64,000 nucleotides of DNA. Origin: Paulinella micropora. Taxonomy: Eukaryota; Cercozoa; Imbricatea; Euglyphida; Paulinellidae. The stretch is taken from positions 277,663-341,662 of the forward strand of contig WBZZ01002368.1 of NCBI GenBank assembly GCA_019918135.1, written 5' to 3'. The translations under genes were made by a program, and so were the position numbers. Of this stretch, positions 55,329-64,000 are shown piece by piece (position 1 is the first letter of the stretch; each line of letters begins with the position of its first letter). The notes beneath the pieces were generated by a model. It had not been told where the DNA came from, made no database searches, and worked only from the letters and a program-made list of their open reading frames with translations.

Positions 55329-55650
55329 GAGAAGGAGGAGGAGGAGGAGGAGGAGAAGAAGAAGAAGAAGAAGAAGAAGAAAAAGAAGAAGAAGAAGAAG
55401 AAGAAGAAGAAGAAGAAGAAGAAGAAGAAGAAGAAGAAGAAGCAGGAGGAGACGAGCCGCGAGGTCGCTTGTTCTGCAGTGCTTCCAGAGCAGCTGCAAC
55501 CTGTGAAAATAAGCACACAGCAAATAATAAAGCCTGGAAAGAAAAGGGACTCAGGCACAGGCAAATGATTGACTCACCATACGCTCGTACTCGAGCTGTT
55601 GCGCACGGCGTTTGATAGCCTTTTGTGCTGTCTTCAGTTGCTTGACCATG
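52278..55650 (-). CDS. Transposase-like gene of the TIR element, spliced
   Basis: Read from right to left. A first exon encodes EHMVKQLKTAQKAIKRRAQQ, with a donor GTGAGT at about 55577. An exon begins at about 55500 after CACAG with VAAALEALQNKRPRG, a long poly-Ser/Pro run encoded by GAA/GGA repeats (55275-55442), then PFVELAKWGFALVVRVLEDI and CASYFSFVLPAMATAIRMGE, to a donor near 54500. A ~1 kb intron follows, containing a SINE. The last exon starts at about 53507 with DACKKSGPKRVYFSR, CPICGDHCNKIKHLAELQKK; after one frameshift near 53130 LVVVVMDFSRMGG, LRLWSDGGRKHYKQ; and EWNFWASYHGKGLCDSHAGK. The two Asp-containing motifs and the H-G-K-x-x-C-D-x-x-x-G-x-x-K box recall DDE transposases. The assignment is inference. 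Confidence 0.6.
53735..54022 (-). mobile_element. tRNA-derived SINE
   Basis: The 5' end on the minus strand has an A-box (tagcccagtgg) and B-box (agttcgattccc) with tRNA-like spacing and a near-acceptor end (gtcggtgcca). The body contains a tandem ~35-base duplication (accagtattttcattga twice) and ends in (TTA)n. It lies within the intron of the transposase-like gene, with (AAT)n on both sides. The stems pair poorly, so it is a SINE head rather than a working tRNA. Confidence 0.68.
54024..54197. repeat. (TAA)n microsatellites around a 52-base SINE 3' fragment
   Basis: (ATA)n at 54024-54086, the 52-base unit at 54087-54138, then (TAA)n to 54197. Read on the minus strand the unit begins aatggaggcacatgt and ends ggaagcc, like the 3' end of the neighbouring SINE (gatggaggcgcatgt ... 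gaagc). Confidence 0.85.
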
Positions 55651-56042
55651 TGTTCCTTCAAACCAAAAAACAAGGCAAGAGAAAATGAAAAAACGAGAAA
55701 AAAAAGGTGAGAAGTTGTGAAGACAGGAACACATAATTATATCCACGTGAGAGTTTGTTTGCAAGAGCAGAGTAGGCAAAGATAACAGTGACAAGTTTGG
55801 AAAAATGGAGACAGTTTGTGTCTGTGGGAGACAGCGGTTTTCGCTGGAGACAAAACGGGAAACCTTTTTTTTTGACGGGAGACGGGAAATTTTTTTTTGG
55901 AGACGGTTGGGGCCAGGAAAAAAACACGTAAATTACGTCATTTTTGTAACTTCGACGCGCATCAAAACGATTCGTTGACGAGTTGTAGAGTTGTCAAAAA
56001 CTGTCTCCGATTTGATCTCCCAACTCTCCCACCCCGCCTCTC

Positions 56043-58047
56043 ATGTCTGAGGAGTCGAATATTCCAAGCATTTCAGTCGGAGGTACTGAAATCTGCAGCA
56101 GATGTGTGTCACATATACATTGGTTGTTTTTTTTTTGTTGCTTTTTGTTGTGCCAGCTCCTGTGGAGTGGAACGTCGGCATCGACCAGACACCTGTTGGC
56201 GCCTTTGCTTTTGGGCGCACTCTGGCCGCCAACACGTCTCACCTTGTCAACCAAAACAATGGTGAGGCTGGACAGGAGGAAGCTCCTGACGAATTTCGCA
56301 CTCGGTTGCGCCTTCGTTGCGTTTGTCTGCCTGGGGAGCTGCCCCTGGTGTGCGCCTTCAACGAACGGAAGGAGGAGATCGAAGGTGTCTACAACCTCAA
56401 CGGTGTCTTTTTCCATTTACAAGAGCGAACTACGGTGGTCGTCAATGGCAAAAAGTGGCTAGCACTGGAGGTTTGTTCTTGTTTTTTTTTGCTTTCGAAC
56501 GCGTGTTTGAATGATAATGATTTTTTTTTTTGAATTTTACCAGGTGGTGAGATGCACTCCTACATCATCCGAAGCGTGGCATCACCCCAAAAGAAGTTGG
56601 GTTTTTGGCGAGGAAGGTGCGATTCCTTTTGGTAGTACTACTCAACTCACCGATGTCCCGCGCCATTCGCTTTTGCGAGGTTTCCACCTCGATGGTCAGT
56701 GGGTACCATTGGAATGGTGGATGTGGATTGTCTTCCCACGCAAGCGTCATCGCTCTATTCTGGACGCATTCAAGGAACCTGACACCCTTCCAGTGGCTGC
56801 TAGGCTTTTGGCGGTTGTCAAGCACGTTGAGGAAAACAGATGTTTTGAGTACATAGTTTTTGCTTTCGTTCGTCAGCCTGGTTTTATTGATGTTTCAACC
56901 TGCACCAAGGATTATATTCACTCATTGTTTCCTGAATCCGTGCAGCAGCTGTTGAATGCGTTACCGGAAGCGAAAGAGTGGACGGCGGAGAATCCTAAGA
57001 TCCAGGAGCGGCAGCTGGCAGTCATTGCTCGAGTCGTGAAGAATGGGCGGGAACATCATAAGCCTGTGGGAGCTGAGCAAGCTCAACAACTATTGAATGA
57101 CAAGCCAGTTTCTGAATCATCTTCAGAGCTGGCTTCTCAGGAAATAATACAACTCAAGGCAGTTGGCGGGATTGAAGCAATGTCTTGATGAAACCGGGTC
57201 GACATTGAAGACGGAGAGGGACAAGTACCAAAAGCAAGTGGCTGCTGCAGAGGAGAAGGTGGTCAAAATGGATCAATGCATTGTGAACTTGAAAACTAAG
57301 TCAACTGCTGCTGAGAAGGAGGTGGAACGACACAAGAAAGCTTTTAGTGACGCAAAAGTTGAGTTGGCTAAGCTCACAAATGAAGTCACTGAGCACGAGG
57401 AAAGCGCAGAGGCGACTGCAAAGGCAATGAGTGAGCTGAAGGCCAGGGTCAAAAGCGAACAAAGGGTATTTCATTTCTTATCATAATTCTGCAATCGTTG
57501 TGAACGTTTCATTCTACGTAGCTCAAAACCATGCTTTAAGTGATAAAAAGGCTGCATCTAATGAAAAAAAAGTTTTGGAAAAGGAGGTAATTTATTTGTT
57601 TTCTGACATTGTTGACTTTTTGAGTGTTTTGCATTGCAGTTGAAGGAAGTCAACAAGAAAGTCAAGCAACTGGAGCAGGAAGTAGCGAGCTTGACTGCTG
57701 AACGTGACGCTGCTAAGGAAATATTTGAGACTTCACAGGTTGCAGTGCAGGAGAGGGAGAAGGAAGTCCTCTCGCTCAAGGCTAAGTTGAAAGTGGCGAA
57801 AGAAATGAATCTAGCTTGGGCAGGAAAAGGTTTTTATTTTCTGTCATTCTTTGTGAAGCGTGTCCACAGGATTGATTATTTAGGTTCCGGCAAAAGAGAA
57901 CGCTGCGGCGCAAGGGAGTCCGATTGTTCTGGTTGCAGTGACGAAGAATCCGTTGATGATAATTACACGAAGCTTCAAAGCCCAGCTCTTGACAAGCGCA
58001 AGAAACACAAGAAACAGAAAAAGCATGGCTGCCGCCATAACCATTGA
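56043..58047 (+). CDS. Coiled-coil protein of the TIR element, spliced
   Basis: Exons: 56043-~56082 (MSEESNIPSISVG), ~56157-56470, ~56545 onward to about 57465, a small exon at about 57525-57585, and ~57640-58047; introns carry normal GT and pyrimidine-rich AG ends. The N-terminal ~250 residues are globular (PVEWNVGIDQTPVGAFAFGR, VYNLNGVFFHLQERTT, LEWWMWIVFPRKRHRSI, FVRQPGFIDVSTCTKDYIHS). From ~57160 follow ~200 residues of heptad-repeat coiled coil rich in Lys/Glu/Ala (KQLEQEVASLTAERDAAKEI). The end is basic (KRKKHKKQKKHGCRHNH). A frame change near 57150 joins the two halves. Family not recognised. Divergent from the transposase-like gene, so probably an accessory transposition protein. An alternative is captured host cargo. 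Confidence 0.6.
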
Positions 58048-58243
58048 AGTGGCATCACCGGATCATATATATGTGTGTATATATACATACATATACAGAT
58101 ATATACTATGTATAAGAATGCCAACCAACTAATTACTTGTTTATTTATTTTAAGTTAAACGTTTTTGAATCATTAATATTAGTATAACTATTAATATTAT
58201 TGGAAAAAATCAATTTCAGATATATAGTCCGGTGTGCCGGTGG

Positions 58244-59353
58244 TATGTTACACTTGCAACTTGAAAGTGGCAAAAATATACTCCTTCGGTAAACAATAGT
58301 TAAGTTACTAAATATTCAAATTTTGAATTTTTAAATAAAATATAATAAAATCATTATAGGCTTCCTCAGACTATAGCATCAGATCCAGATCCTGGACATG
58401 TGCCTCCATTAAAATCATTATAATTTATCAATTTAATATATATAAATATGATTTTATGGAAAAAAACAAGCGATAACGAGTCGGGAAAGTGTGGGAGATA
58501 GACTGTAGACTAAACTAGTTAACTAACTTTTTAACGGTTACAAAACTTGAACATTCAAAAAAATTTCAACAAAAGTGATTGGAAATAATCAAAATCTACC
58601 ATAATCTTTTATCTTTTCAATAAAATCAAAGTATATCTGTCTGCTTCAAGTCTTTCCACCCTTCGACTCGTGACAGTAATAATAGACTTGAAAAAACAGT
58701 TAACCGTTACCCAACATTCAAATTTTGAATTGTTTAAATAAAATCGAAAAATCATTATAATGTACAAAAATAAAGAATATATGTATGATTTGGTGTGAAA
58801 AACCAAGCAAGAACTGGTCAGGAGAGTGGGGGAGATAAACGGGAGATAGAAATCTGTGACCGACCGTTTAACAGCTAGAAAACTTGAAAATTCAAAAAAA
58901 TTTCAACAAAAGTGATTGAAATAATCAAAATCTACCCTAATCTTTTATCTTTTCAATAAAATCAAAGTATATCTGTCTTTTCATCCTTCTACTCGTGACA
59001 GTAATAATATACTTGAAAAAAACAGTTAACCGTTACCCAACATTTAAATTTTGAATTTTTAGATAAAATCGAAAAAAAATCATTATAATGTACAAAAATA
59101 AAGAATATGTGTATGATTTGGTGTGAAAAACCAAGCAAAAACTAGTCAGGAGAGTGGGGGAGATAAACGGGAGATAGAAATCTGTGACCGACCGTTTAAC
59201 GGCTAGAAAATTCAAAAATTCAAAAAAATTTCAACAAAATCTATTGATTATGTTTCAACACATCATAATCTTTGATTTTTTCAATAAAACAAGTGTTTTT
59301 TAATATTCATAAAAAATCCAAACTTGTGTAGAAACTTGTTGTTTATCCTGTCG
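58244..59353 (-). repeat. Right terminal inverted repeat
   Basis: Inverse of 51064-52103 including all subrepeats. The only large difference is a 64-base gain at 58359-58422 (a 52-base SINE fragment plus a duplicated aaaatcattata). Confidence 0.9.
58359..58410 (-). mobile_element. 52-base SINE 3' fragment with 12-bp target duplication
   Basis: Base-for-base the same as 54087-54138. It is flanked by aaaatcattata at 58347-58358 and 58411-58422, and the left TIR shows the empty site with one copy of that sequence. It is therefore a retroposed, severely 5'-truncated copy. Confidence 0.9.
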
Positions 59354-59931
59354 AATGCTGTTGTTACGAGAAGTTGGAACATCCTGCAGCGATGCAGATA
59401 CTGCTGTTCTTCTCTGTATCTTTTCTTCCTCAGCAAGTACACGTCTTTGTTGGTTCTTGGCATCGTTCTTTTCTTCTTTCTGTTCGCCCTATCCTCCGAA
59501 GCTTATTCTCTTCCTTTGAGAGGTCTTTCCAGTTGGCAGGTTTCTCCGAGGCTTGCTATGTCTTCTGGTCTTGTGGTGTTTGGCTACTTCTCTGTCTCTG
59601 TTGTCATGTAGTGTTTGTTGTGTCTCTGTTTCATCTTCTTCGTCGTCTGATCCTTCTAGTGTGTCAGAATCAGTGACTGTGTCTATCTCGCCGGTGTGGT
59701 TCTCTCGGTCCTTCAAGGGCCATTTCTTCTGCTTTTCTCATCCTGTCTCTATCAAAACCATACTTTGTTCTTGCCGCTTTATGGTCTTTGAAACTTGAAA
59801 GGCTCAGCATCACGAAACATATCCCCGAGTGTTGTGCAAATCCAGTAGGCATACTCCTCTATCTGGTCACGTGAATAGCAACTCTGTAAATCATTTTTAT
59901 TTCCGCTAAACACCGGAGTGTGAGACATCAC
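59353..59931 (-). pseudogene. Retroelement gag, N-terminal part (split gene)
   Basis: The ATG at 59931 opens SHTPVFSGNKNDLQSC and QIEEYAYWICTTLGDMFRDA. After a frame change near 59800 comes KYGFDRDRMRKAEEMALEGP, a Glu/Asp/Thr-rich segment, and VYLLRKKRYREEQQYL up to the transposon edge. It continues at 51060 beyond the transposon. The leader and LTR lie immediately upstream (59994-60572). Confidence 0.6.
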
Positions 59932-59993
59932 TTGAATTGTCTCATGCTGATCGCATGGTGCCGAAATTCATTTCCCCAGCGGCTCATAACAGT

Positions 59994-60572
59994 TGATTAG
60001 GTAATACCCGATCACTCAACTGCGGACCTAATACCTTAGACGCCGGTTTGCTGAGAGACTCCGTTAGAAGCCACGATACCAATCGACACTTTTAATCCGC
60101 ACGTAGATAGCAGAACTGACAAACTCAAAGGTAATAATGAAACTGAAATAAAGTCAGCACGACTGTAATTATTACACAATGGTCAGTGTCCAATTCTGAA
60201 TGCCAATATGGACCGTTACGGTTACGTCCTTTACAATCATTGACTAGAACAATACGGATAAATTACTTACCAGAGTCCAAAAGTGATAGTAATTACTAAA
60301 AGTACAACGTAATTGTCCTACCAACGTTTAAGTAACGTTGTAATGCCCCCAACGATAGCTCGTAAAAAGTCGGTAATACAACAAACACAGTCCTCAAGAA
60401 TGAGAATGATGTCTCGTTGTATTAGCTCAGTGAAGCCAAAGGGAAAACGGCAACAGACCAGGAATAAAATGGCATCAGGTCCAATCCGGACAAATAATAC
60501 TGAAAAACAAGCTGGTGCACCTGTCACCAGGAAAAGGTATTTTTACCGGCTATCCGGGGGGTGATGCCTACA
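59994..60572 (-). repeat. Ty3/gypsy-type LTR (579 bp)
   Basis: On the minus strand it starts TGTAGGCATC right after a purine tract (tcgggagggggtac, 60573-60586) and ends CTAATCA before ctgttatgagccgctggg, a primer-binding-like stretch resembling those of the copia elements here. It has pol sequence on its upstream side and gag on its downstream side. Confidence 0.6.
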
Positions 60573-60586
60573 GTACCCCCTCCCGA

Positions 60587-61414
60587 TTTTATGACGGAAA
60601 TAGCATTTTCGTCATACACCTTCTGATTTCTTTCTGCAAATAGTATGCGCTATGGAGTCATGCCACACAGCGCATCGACCCACGGATAGACGCTAAAAGA
60701 CGATAAATATATCCTCATACGGCACGTCAAAGCGGATTCTCTAGCCTTTCTTGTAAATTTTGAACTCCTTCCCCTCAATTTCTTTTTTTTTCTTTTTTTT
60801 TTTCGGCAGTATGTCAAGAACAAACGTACAATTAATAAAAAAATACAAGCAACGTGGTGCTGTAGTACGATTCCCCCTTTGATCTCCTTCTTCTTCTTAT
60901 CATTATCATTATTATTATTATTATTCACAGGGAGATCGTAAGTACATTGTCTTTTTTAATGACATACCCTTGTATAAGGCGGATATCCTATGATATAGTA
61001 TTAGGGGCCAGTCCTAATAGCTATATCCGAAGTCGAGGTGTATGTACCCGACCCTGCGATATACCGACACAAGTAGAGATTGACCGTGCTCAGGTACGAC
61101 AGTATATAATCTATCGTAAAAAATAATTTAATGAAAGTTTCAGAGAACATTTCATTTTCGAGAACATCATCCCAGGACTTGGAAAGGGTCATACCCGGGA
61201 ACACCATCGCTCAATACACTAGCGATCCCCGTATACGGTGTAGTATCATCGTCGATCGACCTTTCGCACTCGTATGTTGCGATCGAATGCCAAGTTATAT
61301 CACTGAGTCTTTTTAATATTCATATTGATAACTGATGATGCATGATCAAATCATGATACGCCGTGGGCAATCAATCAGTTTATTTGAGACACATAAAGAA
61401 AAATAGTTTCTTTG
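60587..61414 (-). other. 3' non-coding region of the gypsy element
   Basis: No gene. It lies between the end of pol and the polypurine tract. Contains (TTA)n at about 60904-60926 and short AT-rich stretches. Confidence 0.5.
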
Positions 61415-64000
61415 TCACTGCCTTCGTCGTCTGGCGCGGATTTCTTTGCCTGGTGGAGGACCACCAACAAAAGTCAGATCGAACTTTGACTGTTCGAGAA
61501 TGTCCCAGATCTTATTAGGGATTCCGCCCAACGATAATTCAAAAGGGACATCAAGCACTCCTCTTGGCAGTGTCTGAATGGTCCACGCAGTGTAATCCTT
61601 GTCTCTGGGAGTAATTGTATCATCCCATGTCTCGAGACTTTTTGCGTCTTTATATACTGGCAGATAATGTCTTGCCTTTGGAACCTCAACCGGGTCCATA
61701 CTTCTCCAGAACTGGAGTATCGGTTGTACTATCTTTGCGGCTGATGATATTTTGAGTGTCCGTGTGACACGCATCTGTCGTGGGACCGCCACGACCCGCA
61801 TCAAGTATAAGTCTGAGAGAGTCATCAGCGACATGTTGTTCCGCTGGTCTCATCAGATAGAAAACATTTTTCACCCATGCGATGGTTGCTATCGCATCGC
61901 CTTCCTTCCATCGCTCATGGACAATCTCAACGTTGCCCGCGTTTGGGTCAGTGTCCGTCCCCTCCTCCTCCTGGTGGACGTCCTTTGATCTCATCGACCT
62001 CATCGCCTTCCTCGGTTGGTCGTTGATAAGATCATTCCGCGCTCTCCTTAGCTGCGCCTCTGTGATCTTCTCCTTCTTTCCGCTATGCTCTCGCGGAGAC
62101 TTGGACTGAGTCCCCACCGCGCTTATGCGGTCAGTCTTCTCCTTGTTGTCCACCTCACTCTCCTCCTTCTCAGCTATCGGTGCCCGATAAGCATCGTCTT
62201 GGTCTATGCCAGCCTCCTTGTGGATGGGCGGCACCTCTTTGAAATCATCCTTCATCCGTTTTAACGCCTCCTCAACGGATTCATCTTCCAGTAAGAAGGG
62301 ATCATACTTAATCAGCCTTCTTACATTCACAATTTGCACCTTCCCTCTACCCCTGATCTTGTAATTCAGAGGTCCCGTCTGTTCCATAATCTGATAAGGT
62401 CCTTTCCAGTGAGTGAACAGCTTAGAGCTGACTCCCTTCGGGACTTGAGGATGGTACAATAGTACAATATCCCCGACCTGGAACTTGATCTGATCCAAGT
62501 GCGCTTGTCGCACCCCTTCAGCATCAGTCTTTCGGCGCTCCGCCTCTCTATGCGCCCTGACTATTTGTTCCGCCTCCATCTTCACTCTAAGTCTCATCCC
62601 AAACAACTCATCCGCATCCGCCCAAGTGTCTTTTGGGTGAAGGAGCGAAGTCGGGATATCAGGCTCACGCCCATATACTAACTGATATGGCGAGATTGAG
62701 CTCTTCGAGCCTCCTAACGCCGTAGAGGGTAGACAGTTCATTGCAAACGCAAATGATGGTGCTGCCTCGACCCATGCTCTTTGATTCTCCTTCTTCGTGC
62801 AATACATCTTTAGCGAGGCTTTGAGGGGTCTGTGTACCCGCTCGATTTTCCCATTTGTTCGCGGGTTATAGGCAGTAACATATTGCCATTTCATCCCGTA
62901 ATACTTAGATAGATTGTCGATGACCTCGTTATTAAAGTCCGAGCCTCGATCAGAACATATCTTTCTTGGTACTCCGATCTGTGAGATGATCCTATCGATC
63001 AGCGCCTCGGCCGTCTTGCCGGTAACGTCTTTGACAGGGATGATCCACACATAGTTGGTGGCTCTGTCAATAGCCGTAAGGAGGTATTTGTAACCATCCT
63101 TCGATTCTGGGAAAGGTCCCACATGATCAATGTGTATAAACTCAAACATCCCCGCATGAAGAGGAAATTCGCCAATCAGGCCGAAATTTGCCTTCAGTGG
63201 TGTTTTGTTTATCTTGCACGGGATGCATGCATCCACCGCCTGATCTATCTCCTCCTTCATCTTCTTCCACCAGAATCGCCTCGCTACGAACATATGAGTT
63301 CGTTGTCGACCCGGATGCGCAAAAAGTGGGCAATTGTGGGCTGCGACAAATATAAATCGTCTCAGACTCTCCGGTACCCAAAGGGTCCATTTGTCCGGCT
63401 GTGACGCATAGCGACCGTGAAGGCCCTTGTACCACAGTAGACCATCTCTCCATCCCATCTCCTTCATCTGATCTTTGATCGCTTTCGTCATCCGTAGCTC
63501 ATCCGGGTTCTGATATAACTGTATCAGTTCTTTAAACTCCGGATCTTGAGCCTTTGTTGCCTCCATGCGGTAGGCGAGGCTATATGGATAGTACCATCTT
63601 CTAGCCGTACCCCGATTCTTTCCGGGTCATCGTCTAGGTCACTTCTCCGCTCTTGAGGAGGCTCCGCATAAACTTCCTGCGTCTCCTCTTCCTCTCTTAT
63701 GTTCGCCTTCGCATTCTCATATACCTCATAGGACCACTCAGCGTCCTCCTGGGTATGTAGCTCACAACATATCCCGTGATCCGGGCCTTGTGGACTGTAC
63801 CGTAGACCTGTGCGGTCATATCGGACTCCACTCGCCATCTCCATCGCCTCAATGTGGCTGACCTCATACACCTTGTCAGTGGACAAGTCTTCCATCTCCA
63901 CCGTGGACACCAACGCCGATACTTCTGAGTTAAGCTCTAGCCTAGAGAGGCTATCAGCGACCACATTTCGCTTTCCCGGTAGATGGACCATTGTAAAATC
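61415..64000 (-). pseudogene. Ty3/gypsy pol: RNase H end, integrase and C-terminal extension
   Basis: 63991-63524 begins MVHLPGKRNVVADSLSRL, the RNase H end. After a frameshift near 63560 the long frame (63566-61686, 626 codons) has the HHCC finger (NCPLFAHPGRQRTH...CIPCK) and the catalytic core. The core has D in FIHIDHVGPF, D in CSDRGSDFNN, and E in TNGKIERVHRPLK, with Tyr/Asn context intact. GPYQIMEQTGPLNYKIRG (a GPY/F module) and an acidic tail follow. A second frameshift near 61700 leads to 61415-61834 (YLPVYKDAKSLETWDDTI; PNKIWDILEQSKFDLTF), an unusual C-terminal extension. The integrase itself is uninterrupted. RT lies beyond the window. Confidence 0.9.

Larger units (their letters stand above)
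51064..59353. mobile_element. DNA transposon with ~1.04 kb subrepeat-containing TIRs and two divergent spliced genes
   Basis: Terminal inverted repeats: left 51064-52103, right 58244-59353 (1,110 bases, or 1,046 after subtracting a 64-base insertion), outer tips gacaggataaacaacaag. The arms are nearly identical over their whole length. Inside lie a minus-strand transposase-like gene (52278-55650) and a plus-strand coiled-coil gene (56043-58047) sharing a ~390-bp divergent promoter region. The element interrupts a retroelement gag. No target duplication could be read at the tips. The superfamily is not determined. Confidence 0.8.

Noticed and set aside
55240-55570. Poly-Glu and poly-Lys frames on the plus strand
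   Set aside because: They are the antisense and alternative-frame readings of the repeat that codes for poly-Ser/Pro in the minus-strand transposase-like gene, which has a coherent protein on both sides.
60313-60564. 83-codon basic plus-strand ORF
   Set aside because: It lies wholly inside the gypsy LTR and has no recognisable family.
1-64000. CRISPR arrays, bacterial operons, riboswitches
   Set aside because: No regularly spaced repeat-spacer structure or prokaryotic signals were found, and the DNA is eukaryotic.

Overview
The window is nuclear DNA of a eukaryote, most likely a protist or alga. Genes are split by short GT-AG introns, microsatellites are abundant, and most of the sequence is decayed mobile DNA of several classes. 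I cannot name the species. Nothing prokaryotic is present. There are no operons, Shine-Dalgarno sites or CRISPR arrays.

Layout. (1) 0.7-4.9 kb: a spliced + strand gene for a membrane-anchored protein with a degenerate M23 (LytM)-like fold. (2) 5.3-14 kb: Ty1/copia debris (LTRs at 5358-6207 and 12729-13266, gag and pol scraps) around three non-retroviral genes: a Cys/Leu-rich repeat ORF, a C2H2 zinc-finger protein with a nuclease-like C-terminus, and a coiled-coil gene. A perfect 40-bp palindrome separates the last two, which are divergent. (3) 14-18 kb: microsatellites, LINE 3' ends with TATC tails, a hairpin MITE-like element and an A-rich tract. (4) 18.0-24.4 kb: AT-rich endogenous virus segment A, Polinton-like (PLV type). 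It has a packaging ATPase, a double-jelly-roll-type major capsid protein, a minor capsid/penton-like protein, a GIY-YIG nuclease and a convergent spike-like gene. All of the larger genes carry frameshifts or stops. (5) 24.5-26.7 kb: an acidic ORF and a copia tail. (6) 26.7-34.6 kb: a DIRS-type tyrosine-recombinase retroelement (gag, RT/RNase H, YR) with a LINE inserted in it. (7) 35-43.1 kb: copia gag in both orientations and a copia RT/RNase H fragment. (8) 43.25-49.07 kb: two diverged virus segments, B and C, in mirror order. Each has the 3' part of a protein-primed DNA polymerase B, a DUF3820-like gene, a small conserved gene and a convergent spike gene homologous to the one in segment A. 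(9) 49-61 kb: a Ty3/gypsy-type gag split by an ~8.3 kb DNA transposon. That transposon has ~1.04 kb terminal inverted repeats built of ~330-bp subrepeats and carries two divergent spliced genes, one transposase-like and one coiled-coil. (10) 59.99-64 kb: a gypsy LTR and the RNase H/integrase part of a gypsy pol.

The most interesting material is the set of three related virus segments, which together cover both the capsid and replication modules of one Polinton-like lineage, and the subrepeat-TIR transposon with its extra spliced gene. Intact host-type genes are few: the M23-like gene, the zinc-finger/nuclease gene and possibly the coiled-coil genes. Exon boundaries were read by eye and are approximate.
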